The notes below the pieces were generated by a model. It was given only the letters and a program-made list of their open reading frames with translations. It made no database searches and had not been told where the DNA came from. From contig JAUYEI010000039.1 of assembly GCA_030691385.1 (NCBI GenBank), forward strand, positions 1 to 34,163: 34,163 nucleotides of DNA, read 5' to 3'. The translations under genes were made by a program, and so were the position numbers. Positions 8,792-17,219 of this stretch are shown one piece after another (within the stretch, counting starts at the first letter, position 1; each line of letters begins with the position of its first letter). Source of the DNA: Azonexus sp. (GTDB lineage Bacteria > Pseudomonadota > Gammaproteobacteria > Burkholderiales > Rhodocyclaceae).

Positions 8792-9985
8792 ATGTCTCGC
8801 CCCATCAAGACACTCCTCTTCTCGACACTCTTTCCCAGCACGGTCCGGCCTGTGCACGGGATTTTCGTTGAAACCCGGTTACGCGAACTGCTCAAAAGTG
8901 GAGAGGTCGAAACGAAGGTTGTTGCACCCATCCCCTGGTTTCCATTCCCAAACAAGGTTTTTGGGGAATACGGACAATTTGCAGCAACGCCCCGCTTTGA
9001 GACGAGAAACAGCATCGATGTCCATCACCCACGATATTTCCTCCCGCCAAAAATCGGAATGAATATCGCACCGCACACATTGGCGCGTGCAGCCCTTCCC
9101 GTTATCAAAAAAATGATCAATGGCGGCTTCGACTTTGATCTGATCGACGCCCACTATTACTATCCCGATGGGATTGCCGCCAGCTTCATTGCCAAGCAGT
9201 TGAACAAACCCTTCGTCGTAACCGCTCGCGGTACCGACCTGAACCTGATTCCCGAGTTCGCTTATCCAAAGCAGTTGATTCTGCAGACCGCCGCAGCCGC
9301 CACGGCATCAATCGGCGTCTGCAAGGCCCTGATGGATACCCTAGCCGAACTTGGTGCCGATTCCGGCAAACTGAAAGTGTTCCGGAACGGCGTCGACCTC
9401 GATAAATTCCGTCCCGAGGATCACGCCCAAGCGAGAACCAGACTGAAACTCACGGCAAAAACCATACTGTTGTCGGTTGGACATCTGGTAGAACGCAAGG
9501 GTCACCACATTGCGATAGAAGCCATGCCATCGCTGCCGGAAGACGTTCTGCTGGTGATCGCTGGATCCGGGCCGGAAAGGCAGGCGCTGGAAAACTTGGC
9601 GCAAAACATTGGCGTTCAGCCGCGTGTTCTGTTTACCGGCCAGTTGCCCAACCAGGACCTGAAATGGTGGTACAGCGCTGCCGATGCACTGGTCCTGTGC
9701 TCTAGCCGCGAGGGTTGGGCCAATGTACTGCTCGAATCAATGGCCTGCGGAACACCAGTCATCGCCACGAATATTTGGGGTACGCCGGAAGTCGTCTCAT
9801 GCCCGGACGCGGGGGTCCTGATGCAGGACCGAACTGCCGACGCCCTGACAGCATCTTTCTCGACACTGTTCCACAACTATCCATCGAGATCAGCCGTACG
9901 CCAGCACGCCGAAAAGTTCAGTTGGCAGGAAACCACCGAGGCCCAACTCGCGCTTTTCCGCCACGTCGCAGCAGAACACACATGA
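8792..9985 (+). CDS. Glycosyltransferase, GT4
   Basis: A 397-residue GT-B fold glycosyltransferase. The N-terminal acceptor domain starts LLFSTLFPSTVRPVHGIFVE; residues 118-128 (LIDAHYYYPDG) and FVVTARGTDLN (141-151) are typical of GT4. The donor domain contains LSVGHLVERKGHH (227-239), VIAGSGPER and the E-x7-E motif E307...E315 in SREGWANVLLESMACG. A similar gene commonly sits between the TIGR04063-type transferase and the O-glycosylation ligase in XrtA loci. It has only a weak ribosome binding site, and the 36-bp gap before it is the largest in this part of the operon. It is probably a repeat-unit assembly enzyme of unknown specificity. Confidence 0.9.
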   Translation: MSRPIKTLLFSTLFPSTVRPVHGIFVETRLRELLKSGEVETKVVAPIPWFPFPNKVFGEYGQFAATPRFETRNSIDVHHPRYFLPPKIGMNIAPHTLARAALPVIKKMINGGFDFDLIDAHYYYPDGIAASFIAKQLNKPFVVTARGTDLNLIPEFAYPKQLILQTAAAATASIGVCKALMDTLAELGADSGKLKVFRNGVDLDKFRPEDHAQARTRLKLTAKTILLSVGHLVERKGHHIAIEAMPSLPEDVLLVIAGSGPERQALENLAQNIGVQPRVLFTGQLPNQDLKWWYSAADALVLCSSREGWANVLLESMACGTPVIATNIWGTPEVVSCPDAGVLMQDRTADALTASFSTLFHNYPSRSAVRQHAEKFSWQETTEAQLALFRHVAAEHT

Positions 9986-9992
9986 GAGCACG

Positions 9993-11288
9993 ATGCGCGA
10001 CCTACTGATCATGGCCATCATCCTCGGCGGCTCAGCGGTTGCGCTGCGCAAGCCATGGATCGGCATCATCCTGTGGACTTGGGTCAGCCTGATGAACCCG
10101 CACCAACAGTGGGGCTACGCCTCCGCTTCGATGCCCATCGCGATGATCGTCGGCGTATCGACGCTGACCGGTTTCTTGTTCACCCGGGAGAAACAGAATC
10201 CGTTCTTTTCCCCGGCCACATGGATGCTGGCCGCTTTCGTTCTCTGGATTTCGATCACGCTGCCGTTTTCCCTGTATTTTGAGAATAGCCTGCCCCTGTG
10301 GAATAGATCGATAAAGATCTATCTGATGCTCTTCATCACCTTGGCTTTGCTGGATTCGGTCAAGAAAATGGACATTTACATCTGGACGCTGGTGGCATCT
10401 ATCGGCTTCTATGGCGTAAAGGGTGGTGCCTTTACCCTCGCTACCGGTGGGAACCACCGGGTCTGGGGGCCCGGCGGATTCATTGGTGGAAATAACGAAA
10501 TAGCCCTGGCCGTCATCATGGTTATTCCATTGATGCGCTATCTGCAACTCCAGATGACCAAGAAATGGCATCGCCACATGATGTCGGTGTCCATGATTCT
10601 CTCTGCTGTCATGGCACTTGGCACCCATTCGCGAGGAGCGCTGCTGGCCCTAGCGGCCATGACTCTCCTGATCTGGCTGCGGGGCCGGCAAAAAATAATA
10701 TTTGGTGCGATGGTCATCGGCATCGCTCTGCTTGCCCTCCCCTTCATGCCGGAACATTGGTGGTCGCGTATGGCAACCATTCAGACCTATGAAGAAGACC
10801 GCTCGGCGATGGGACGCATAAATGCCTGGTGGATGGCCTGGAACCTGGCCAAGGATCGCATCATCGGCGGCGGGTTTGAAATCTACAACCAAACCGTTTT
10901 TGGAATGTACGCACCGGACCCCTATGCCGTCCATGCAGCGCACAGTATCTATTTCCAGATCCTCGGAGAACATGGATTTATTGGACTAGCCCTGTTCCTG
11001 ACGCTTGGGATGATTACCTGGCAGACATCCCGCCAACTCATGGCTATTGGAAAAGAGAACCCCACCTTAAGCTGGACACGCGATCTTGGAGCGATGGCTC
11101 AGGCTAGTATGGTTGGTTATGCAGTCGGCGGTGCATTTTTGAGCCTCGCGTATTTTGACTTGCCCTATAACATCATGATTATTGTCATGCTGGCTAAATA
11201 TTTTGCCACACAACAATTATCAAAATACAAATCACCAAATATCGGCGAACATCGAACAATCAGGGAACACGCAAAGAGCTTGACTTAA
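9993..11288 (+). CDS. Putative O-glycosylation ligase / Wzy-like polymerase of the XrtA system
   Basis: A 431-residue polytopic inner-membrane protein with about ten to eleven hydrophobic segments. It resembles the exosortase A associated O-glycosylation ligase family (TIGR03097 type) and the O-antigen ligase/Wzy superfamily. The motif THSRGALLAL (211-220) matches the conserved (S/T)xSRG region of that superfamily. A large periplasmic loop with GGFEIYNQTVFG and YAVHAAHSIYFQILGEHGF holds the histidine expected for a ligase or polymerase. It would transfer or polymerise undecaprenyl-linked repeats at the periplasmic face. It starts 8 bp after the preceding stop. A second, unrelated-looking family member lies at 23126-25543, so either polymerase and ligase roles are split or two glycans are made. 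Confidence 0.88.
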   Translation: MRDLLIMAIILGGSAVALRKPWIGIILWTWVSLMNPHQQWGYASASMPIAMIVGVSTLTGFLFTREKQNPFFSPATWMLAAFVLWISITLPFSLYFENSLPLWNRSIKIYLMLFITLALLDSVKKMDIYIWTLVASIGFYGVKGGAFTLATGGNHRVWGPGGFIGGNNEIALAVIMVIPLMRYLQLQMTKKWHRHMMSVSMILSAVMALGTHSRGALLALAAMTLLIWLRGRQKIIFGAMVIGIALLALPFMPEHWWSRMATIQTYEEDRSAMGRINAWWMAWNLAKDRIIGGGFEIYNQTVFGMYAPDPYAVHAAHSIYFQILGEHGFIGLALFLTLGMITWQTSRQLMAIGKENPTLSWTRDLGAMAQASMVGYAVGGAFLSLAYFDLPYNIMIIVMLAKYFATQQLSKYKSPNIGEHRTIREHAKSLT

Positions 11289-11294
11289 TGGAGA

Positions 11295-11972
11295 ATGGCC
11301 TTGTCAATATATACAAACGCAGTGCTCTGTTCATTATTTCTTGTAGCCTTTTCTGTGCAAGCACAGGAAACTGCTGAACAATATGATGCCGACTGCCTGC
11401 CACTCCATCGTGCAGGAAAACACGGCCCCTTTGATTACAACAAGGCCAGTGGTGCCGAGCGCCATCTTGTCGAGAGTGCCCACTTCAACGAGCATTACCA
11501 GAAGTATCGTCTCGGCAGTGCGAAATTTCGAAAGTCCGATCACATTATTGAAACGCCTGCTGCCGGCTTCAGTTATACCCTCTGGGCGTTTCCCAACCAT
11601 CCCCAGGCCCTGGCAGCCATGGAAGACATTGCCTTCAAAAGCAAAACAGACACCCCTGCCGGCAGTCAGCTACGCATTCATTGCTACTTCCAGAGGGCGG
11701 TTAAATTTACCCCGGAAGACCCTATCGTCAGGGCGATGTATGGCTACTATTACGCTCGTCGCGGCCAGAAAAATGCAGCCATGCAACAACTTGATAGAGC
11801 TGAATCGCTGAATGACGGAATATCAAGTGTTGCCGTTTATGCTGCATTTGCATATTTCGAACTAAAAGAATTCGAAAAATCACTCAATGCAGCCAAACAA
11901 GCATACCAAATGGGTTACCAGCTACCAGGTCTGCGTAACAAGCTCGAGCGTGCCGGGAAATGGCACGACTGA
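11295..11972 (+). CDS. Secreted TPR-like protein of unknown function
   Basis: A 225-residue protein with a clear Sec signal peptide: hydrophobic residues ~9-20 and a likely cleavage after VQA at 23 (before QE). The mature part has two cysteines (34 and 130) that could form a disulfide in the periplasm. Residues ~134-222 look like two tetratricopeptide-type helical hairpins (PEDPIVRAMYGYYYARRGQ, then AVYAAFAYFELKEFEKSL). The region 45-125 contains no motif I recognise. It starts 6 bp after the Wzy-like gene and is probably co-transcribed, so a role as periplasmic scaffold or partner of polymerisation or export is plausible but not shown. Genes of this size are often found beside the O-glycosylation ligase in XrtA loci. 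Confidence 0.75.
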   Translation: MALSIYTNAVLCSLFLVAFSVQAQETAEQYDADCLPLHRAGKHGPFDYNKASGAERHLVESAHFNEHYQKYRLGSAKFRKSDHIIETPAAGFSYTLWAFPNHPQALAAMEDIAFKSKTDTPAGSQLRIHCYFQRAVKFTPEDPIVRAMYGYYYARRGQKNAAMQQLDRAESLNDGISSVAVYAAFAYFELKEFEKSLNAAKQAYQMGYQLPGLRNKLERAGKWHD

Positions 11973-12015
11973 CTCAATTCAAACAACTCGGAAACTGGAC
12001 TTCATTTAATTTCTT

Positions 12016-12933
12016 ATGGTTACCATCAAGTCATTCCTCGACAAAACCCGTATAGCGCTGAATCGCCACCGTTTCGACAAGGCACTTGAAAAAATCGTCC
12101 GCTCGACCCCAATTGCCACTGGCACCGACCCATTTACCGTGTTATCCATGGTCCATCACCGGGATGTCGAATCTTATTTACTAGCCATTAAATCGTTTTG
12201 TCGCTTTTTTTCTCCCCGGCGAATCGTCATGGTTTGCGACCCCAGTATTACCGATCAAGACCGCATTCAAATTGCGCATCATGTCCGCGGTATCGAGTTT
12301 GTTCGCGCCGAGGATTACCGGGTTGTCGGCATACCCCAGGGCGGCTGCTGGGAGCGCTTGATTGCCATCTCCGAATTTGCCCAAAGCGACTACGTGATTC
12401 AGCTCGATGCCGATACCGTTGCCCTGTCTGACATGCCTGAGGTTCGAAACGCAGTAAGCGGAGCGGCATCTTTCGTTCTTGCCACAGAAGATGACCAGGA
12501 TTTTGTATCCTGCTCCGAGGCGGCGAAGTGGGCCAAACCGCGCGCTGAATCCAGTGAGCATATCCAGATTCTCGGTGAAGCAAATATGGATCGCCTGCCG
12601 AATTTTGAAACGGCTCGCTACGTTCGGGGGTGTGCAGGGTTCTCTGGATTTGCCCAAGGGAGTTTCAATCGCAGCAAGCTGAAATCTTTCAGCGACACGA
12701 TGTCTCAGATTCTCAATGACAAATGGAGCGCCTGGGGAACAGAACAATTTGCTTCGAATTTCATGGTCGCCAACTCCCCCATAGCAACCGTCTTGCCCCA
12801 TCCCAAATATTGCCACCCCGGGAGAGAGAAATCTGGAACCGTATTTCTCCATTTCATTGGCTATGTCCGCTTCAATACGGACCGCTATGCACGAGCAGCC
12901 AGGGAGACCTGTTCAGCCCTCGGCACCACTTGA
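12016..12933 (+). CDS. Unassigned protein with GT-A glycosyltransferase features
   Basis: A 305-residue cytoplasmic protein I cannot assign to a named family. It shows a Rossmann-like opening around VLSMVHHRDVESYLLAIKSF (42-61) and VMVCDPSITDQD (71-82), followed by YVIQLDADTVALSDM (126-140). The D131-A-D133 motif is the type that binds metal and nucleotide sugar in GT-A glycosyltransferases. A later segment RGCAGFSGFAQG and the C-terminal GTVFLHFIGYVRF have the look of the acceptor region in GT8-like or uncharacterised GT-A enzymes. There is no good Shine-Dalgarno sequence before ATG 12016. It lies 43 bp after the secreted TPR gene and 18 bp before the deacetylase. The most likely role is a strain-specific glycosyltransferase; confidence in function is modest. 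Confidence 0.7.
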   Translation: MVTIKSFLDKTRIALNRHRFDKALEKIVRSTPIATGTDPFTVLSMVHHRDVESYLLAIKSFCRFFSPRRIVMVCDPSITDQDRIQIAHHVRGIEFVRAEDYRVVGIPQGGCWERLIAISEFAQSDYVIQLDADTVALSDMPEVRNAVSGAASFVLATEDDQDFVSCSEAAKWAKPRAESSEHIQILGEANMDRLPNFETARYVRGCAGFSGFAQGSFNRSKLKSFSDTMSQILNDKWSAWGTEQFASNFMVANSPIATVLPHPKYCHPGREKSGTVFLHFIGYVRFNTDRYARAARETCSALGTT

Positions 12934-12940
12934 ATAGAGC

Positions 12941-12945
12941 GAGGG
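12941..12945 (+). promoter_or_regulatory. Ribosome binding site supporting a GTG start
   Basis: GAGGG sits 6 nt before GTG 12952, supporting that start for the deacetylase gene. Confidence 0.6.
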
Positions 12946-12951
12946 CAACCA

Positions 12952-13896
12952 GTGTTCCGGCCGCTGTTCAAAATTCTCTCCCCGGCGGGATCGTCGGCCA
13001 AGCTTAGTATTTTCATTTTCCATCGGGTGCTACCCGCAGCCGATCCCTTGATGCCGTTCGAGCCCTCTGCCAGACAGTTTGAATGGATGGCACGTCTGCT
13101 GGCACGGAATTTCACCGTATTGCCTCTTCGGGAAGCCGCGCAACGCCTGATGGATGGTACCCTCCCCGCAGCAGCAGCCGCTATAACGTTCGATGATGGC
13201 TACGTCGACAACCTGGAAGTCGCATGGCCGATTCTTCAGCGCCATGGACTCCCGGGAACCTTCTTCATCGCGACTGCCTTTCTCGATGGTGGGCGTATGT
13301 GGAATGACGAAATAATCGAAGCGGTCAGGCTAGCCCCATCAGTTCCCCTCGACCTGAAGGCATTTGGACTCGGCCAATACCAAGTAGACGGGGTTGAATC
13401 ACGCATCGCGTGCTACAGCGCCATCCTTGGCCAGCTAAAGTACTTCGAGCATGATCGCCGCGCACAGGTCGCCCAGGAAATTGGCCGGCAATCCGGTGTC
13501 CCAGAGCACTGCAATTTGATGATGACTAGTAGTGAATTGCGGACATTGCGGGCGGCCGGAGCAGACATTGGCGCTCATACCCACACACACCCCATCCTGG
13601 AGTGCATGGACGACCTACGGGCGTTCAAGGAAATCGAGGAAGGAAAGCTTGAGCTGGAAGCTATTCTGGGTGACTCTGTCCAACTGTTTGCTTACCCCAA
13701 CGGAGTTCCGGGTCGTGATTGCTCCGAACGCCACGGCGAAATGGTCCGCCACTTAGGGTTCGAGGCTGCTGTGACGACAGAACCCAGATGTTCAAACCGC
13801 TCAGCGAATCCATATCATTTGTCACGCTTCACCCCTTGGGACCGAACCCCCGTACGATTCGCTGTCCGCTGCTTAATGCAACTCAGGAAGAACTGA
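12952..13896 (+). CDS. Polysaccharide deacetylase (NodB fold, CE4)
   Basis: A 314-residue NodB-domain protein that should remove N- or O-acetyl groups from glycans. The CE4 motifs are intact: TFDDGY with catalytic/metal Asp81-Asp82, the metal ligands in GAHTHTHP (His209 and His213, with His211 between), and YPNGVPG at 248-254 as motif 3. FFIATAFL (104-111) forms the usual beta strand. There is no obvious signal peptide, only a short hydrophobic stretch near 17-24, so its location is uncertain. GTG 12952 is chosen because of the well-spaced GAGGG. It is not an XrtA TIGR03006 orthologue, since it lacks the FHPWE region, but it might compensate for the truncated deacetylase at the left end. It is the last plus-strand gene before a 50-bp convergent junction. 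Confidence 0.9.
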   Translation: MFRPLFKILSPAGSSAKLSIFIFHRVLPAADPLMPFEPSARQFEWMARLLARNFTVLPLREAAQRLMDGTLPAAAAAITFDDGYVDNLEVAWPILQRHGLPGTFFIATAFLDGGRMWNDEIIEAVRLAPSVPLDLKAFGLGQYQVDGVESRIACYSAILGQLKYFEHDRRAQVAQEIGRQSGVPEHCNLMMTSSELRTLRAAGADIGAHTHTHPILECMDDLRAFKEIEEGKLELEAILGDSVQLFAYPNGVPGRDCSERHGEMVRHLGFEAAVTTEPRCSNRSANPYHLSRFTPWDRTPVRFAVRCLMQLRKN

Positions 13897-13946
13897 CAAC
13901 GGAGAAAGTCTGTCTGGCCACCAAACAGGGGCGGTTGTAGCGAACA

Positions 13947-14855
13947 TTAGGCGATACCCGCCATACATCTGATTACATACGTCTTCAGAAACCTGAGGTT
14001 TGTGGGATCGAGTTTGACGGCCTCCCTGATGAATGGCGCTGCAGTCCTGCCATCTCGATCTTGCTCGATATGCTGATACCCCTTGCCGAACAACTCGGCT
14101 GCCAGGCGCTTGCGAATTCCCGGAAGACTCCGCCACTGCTCCAGTTCCATGCATCCCTGCTGGATCGACAGCGCTTCCAGATTCACTTTGGATCTATTGT
14201 TGGAACCCGATATGGTCTCTGGCGAATCAAAAAATACACCTAACGTTTCGGGCCAATGCAGCAACTTCGATCTGCTGGCAAATCGCAGCCACATGTCGTA
14301 GTCCGCAGCAATCTTGTAGTGCGTATTGAAGTAACCGAGTTCTTCATGCAAAGATTTTCGCCACATCGGTTGCGAGCCTGTAATGCAGCGCAAAAGCAAG
14401 TCTTCCGGGGTGTAGTCCGGCCAGCGCCGTTGCTTGGCAGATCGAACCTGACACTGTTCGAACGTCTCATTCTCCGCATGACTAACAAACTGATCCGCAT
14501 AAACCAAACCTACATCCGGATGGCGATCCAATGCGCCCGCCATTACCTCCATGAAGCGGGGGCTGTGGCGATCATCGGTATTTGCATTGGTAACATACTG
14601 CCCCCGGGCGAGTGGAAGGGCTCTATTCCAGGCGGCATAAAGCGGTTCACGCTCAGTACGTATTAGCTTGATCTGCGGATACTGACGCATGAATTCACGG
14701 CAAATCGCACTCTCACCCTGAGGTGACCCACTATCGATTACCAATACCTCGACTTCATCGAACAAGGTCTGGTTGATCAAATCTTCCAGACAGCCCCGCA
14801 TGAAACGCTCGGCGCCGTATGTTGAAACGATTGCAGTCACGAGTGGACAACTCAT
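13947..14855 (-). CDS. Glycosyltransferase family 2
   Basis: A 302-residue GT-A inverting glycosyltransferase. It opens with VTAIVSTYGAERFMRGCLEDL (6-26) and VLVIDSGSPQGE (38-48). Asp94-Asp95 in TNANTDDRHSPRF form the DXD-like nucleotide-sugar/metal site. LVYADQFVSH and ITGSQPMWRKSLHEELGYF are further GT2 signatures, and YKIAADYDMWLR marks the catalytic-base region. The C-terminal ~60 residues (TAAPFIREAVKLDPTNLRFLKT) resemble a TPR-like helical tail. It is the last gene of the minus-strand run, separated from fcl by 208 bp, the largest gap in the run, so it may have its own promoter; none is obvious. AGAGAG is a weak ribosome binding site before ATG 14855. Confidence 0.9.
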   Translation of the reverse strand: MSCPLVTAIVSTYGAERFMRGCLEDLINQTLFDEVEVLVIDSGSPQGESAICREFMRQYPQIKLIRTEREPLYAAWNRALPLARGQYVTNANTDDRHSPRFMEVMAGALDRHPDVGLVYADQFVSHAENETFEQCQVRSAKQRRWPDYTPEDLLLRCITGSQPMWRKSLHEELGYFNTHYKIAADYDMWLRFASRSKLLHWPETLGVFFDSPETISGSNNRSKVNLEALSIQQGCMELEQWRSLPGIRKRLAAELFGKGYQHIEQDRDGRTAAPFIREAVKLDPTNLRFLKTYVIRCMAGIA

Positions 14856-15063
14856 GGGATTTCTCTCTATGGGAAAACGTCAATTCAGGTAATGCCGCAG
14901 AAAGCCATTGGGCCCAACCCTGAACGTGCTGATTCTCCGGGATCAATCAAAGGAACATCAATACCGGGAAACCGATACTGGCACCGGATCGATGTTGGTT
15001 ATCGGGCATAGTCACATGAACATTTCGCTCAACAGCCCCGCCGCCCTCCTCAATGAAGCCTGG

Positions 15064-16041
15064 TCAGGCTGTTTTCATAAAGTTGCCATAGGCCAGATCC
15101 AGCCCTTCGGACAGAGGGATCGAAGCCCTCCACCCCAACGAATCCAGCAAGCGAACATCCAGCAATTTTCGCGGCGTACCGTCGGGCTTTTTGCTGTCAA
15201 AGGTGATCTCTCCCGCGAACCCGACAACCTTTTTGATTGTCTCCGCCAGTTCCCGAATGGTCAGGTCATGCCCGACCCCTATGTTGACCAATGGCGGCTC
15301 AAATACACCTTTTTTCGATTCGTCGCTGCCGAGCAAACGCCCGTAACTGGATTCCGGGAGATTAATCAAAAAGATGCAGGCATCCGCCATGTCCTCGCAA
15401 TACAGGAATTCCCGCCTGGGCGTTCCCGTCCCCCAGATGACGACCTCTTCCGCTCCAGCCTGTTTGGCCTCGTGGAATCGTCTGATCATCCCTGGAATGA
15501 CATGGCTGTTCTCGGGATGGTAGTTATCCCCCGGTCCATATAGATTGGTCGGCATTACTGCCAGATAGTTGGTCCCAAATTGTCGGTTGTAGCTCCAGCA
15601 CATTTCTATTCCGGCAATCTTGGCTAGCGCATACGGTCGATTTGTCGGCTCCAGGGGGCCGCTCAGCAAGCAGGACTCCTGCATTGGCTGTGGTGCCATC
15701 TTTGGGTAAATGCAACTGGACCCAAGAAACACCAGGCGCTTGACTCCATTTGCATAGGCGGCATGAATGATGTTGCACTCGATCATGAGATTTTCACGAA
15801 TGAACTGCGCCGGGTAACTGTTGTTGGCATGGATACCCCCAACCTTCGCTGCTGCGAGAAACACGTAGTCCGGCTTTTCGGTTGCAAAAAATTGCTCAAC
15901 CGCCGTCTGGTTGATAAGGTCAAGATCCTTGTGGGCTCGGGTCACAATATTTGTATATCCCTTGCTCACCAGGTTGCGCACGATGGCTGAGCCGACCATT
16001 CCCCGATGTCCGGCCACATAGATTTTTGCGTTTTTGTCCAT
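15064..16041 (-). CDS. fcl: GDP-L-fucose synthase
   Basis: A 325-residue extended short-chain dehydrogenase that epimerises and reduces GDP-4-keto-6-deoxy-mannose to GDP-L-fucose with NADPH. The cofactor motif is GHRGMVGSA (11-19), the catalytic serine region is FLGSSCIYP (105-113) and the Tyr137-x3-Lys141 pair is in [22 protein letters not shown] and [15 protein letters not shown] are Fcl/WcaG signatures. Length is normal for the family. It starts 2 bp after the gmd stop, and the two enzymes act in series, so fucose or a fucose derivative is a probable component of the polysaccharide. Cytoplasmic. Confidence 0.97.
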   Translation of the reverse strand: MDKNAKIYVAGHRGMVGSAIVRNLVSKGYTNIVTRAHKDLDLINQTAVEQFFATEKPDYVFLAAAKVGGIHANNSYPAQFIRENLMIECNIIHAAYANGVKRLVFLGSSCIYPKMAPQPMQESCLLSGPLEPTNRPYALAKIAGIEMCWSYNRQFGTNYLAVMPTNLYGPGDNYHPENSHVIPGMIRRFHEAKQAGAEEVVIWGTGTPRREFLYCEDMADACIFLINLPESSYGRLLGSDESKKGVFEPPLVNIGVGHDLTIRELAETIKKVVGFAGEITFDSKKPDGTPRKLLDVRLLDSLGWRASIPLSEGLDLAYGNFMKTA

Positions 16042-16043
16042 GG

Positions 16044-17162
16044 CTATTCGTGATGATCAAAGGCCTGAAAGCCTGCCAGTTTGACCATGGCATCACGCTT
16101 GGCTGCTGCGTAATCCGCCAGGACCATCTCCCGGACGAGTTCTGCGAGTGTCGTCTTTGGCACCCAAGCCAGTTTTTCCTTCGCTTTGCTCGGATCGCCA
16201 AGCAGGGTTTCGACCTCCGTAGGCCTGAAATAACGAGGATCGACCTTGATGATGACACCCCCCGCTTTGACCTTGAGTTCCTTATTGTTAATATCGGTAA
16301 CAACTCCGATTTCTTTCTCTCCTGCCCCCTCCCATCGCAACTGAATACCGAGTTCGGCAGCGGCAAACTCTACGAACTGCCGGACACTGTATTGAACCCC
16401 TGTGGCAATGACAAAATCCTCCGGCTTCTCCTGCTGCAGCATCAACCACTGCATCTCCACATAATCCCGGGCATGACCCCAGTCGCGCAGAGCCGAGAGA
16501 TTGCCAAGGTACAGGCAGTCCTGCAGCCCAAGCGCCATGCGCGCAATGGCGCGGGTGATTTTCCGGGTGACGAAGGTTTCACCGCGCAGTGGCGACTCGT
16601 GGTTGAAAAGTATGCCGTTACAGGCATACAAGCCGTAGGCCTCCCGGTAGTTAACGGTGATCCAGTAGCCATAGAGCTTGGCTACGGCGTAGGGACTACG
16701 CGGATAAAACGGAGTGCTTTCCCGTTGCGGCGTTTCCTGGACCAGGCCATAGAGTTCGCTGGTCGAGGCCTGATAGAAGCGCGTCTTCTTTTCCAGGCCG
16801 AGAATACGGATGGCCTCAAGAATTCTAAGCGTTCCGATTCCATCGGCATTGGCGGTGTATTCGGGGGTTTCGAACGAGACGGCCACATGGCTCATCGCTG
16901 CCAGATTATAAATTTCATCTGGCTGGACTTGCTGAATGATGCGAATCAGATTTGTCGAGTCAGTCAGATCCCCGTAATGCAGTACGAAGTTCTTGTTCTC
17001 GACATACGGATCCTGATAGAGATGATCGATACGGTCGGTATTGAACAAAGAGCTTCGCCGCTTGACGCCGTGAACCGTATACCCCTTCTTGAGCAGGAAC
17101 TCCGCAAGGTAGGACCCGTCTTGTCCGGTAACACCGGTGATCAATGCCACTTTGTTCGCCAT
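16044..17162 (-). CDS. gmd: GDP-mannose 4,6-dehydratase
   Basis: A 372-residue extended SDR that converts GDP-D-mannose to GDP-4-keto-6-deoxy-D-mannose. Visible motifs are the NADP site [11 protein letters not shown] (10-20), the VKRRSS loop, Thr133 in QASTSELYG, and Tyr158-x3-Lys162 in [26 protein letters not shown] and [13 protein letters not shown] are diagnostic of Gmd. The ATG at 17162 ([10 protein letters not shown]) is preferred over in-frame upstream ATGs at 17171 and 17204: an AAGGG lies 9 nt before 17162 but abuts 17171. Its product also feeds other pathways (rhamnose, perosamine, talose), but the adjoining fcl indicates fucose. Strong call. Confidence 0.97.
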   Translation of the reverse strand: MANKVALITGVTGQDGSYLAEFLLKKGYTVHGVKRRSSLFNTDRIDHLYQDPYVENKNFVLHYGDLTDSTNLIRIIQQVQPDEIYNLAAMSHVAVSFETPEYTANADGIGTLRILEAIRILGLEKKTRFYQASTSELYGLVQETPQRESTPFYPRSPYAVAKLYGYWITVNYREAYGLYACNGILFNHESPLRGETFVTRKITRAIARMALGLQDCLYLGNLSALRDWGHARDYVEMQWLMLQQEKPEDFVIATGVQYSVRQFVEFAAAELGIQLRWEGAGEKEIGVVTDINNKELKVKAGGVIIKVDPRYFRPTEVETLLGDPSKAKEKLAWVPKTTLAELVREMVLADYAAAKRDAMVKLAGFQAFDHHE

Positions 17163-17171
17163 ATTCGACAT

Positions 17172-17176
17172 CCCTT
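17172..17176 (-). promoter_or_regulatory. Ribosome binding site deciding the gmd start
   Basis: On the minus strand AAGGG lies 9 nt upstream of ATG 17162 and directly abuts ATG 17171, which favours the shorter protein start. Confidence 0.6.
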
Positions 17177-17219
17177 CGTAATAGCTTGAAGATCGAAACA
17201 CCAACCGCGGATAAACCGA

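Noticed and set aside
13897..13946. Bidirectional terminator between the convergent operons
   Set aside because: The 50-bp junction has no convincing GC-rich hairpin with a T-run on either strand.
14908..15543. 211-codon plus-strand frame covering the gap and part of fcl
   Set aside because: Two thirds of it is antisense to fcl, and the rest shows no homology I recognise.
15951..17189. 412-codon plus-strand open frame opposite gmd
   Set aside because: gmd on the other strand is unambiguous over the whole interval; the plus-strand product shows no domain features.
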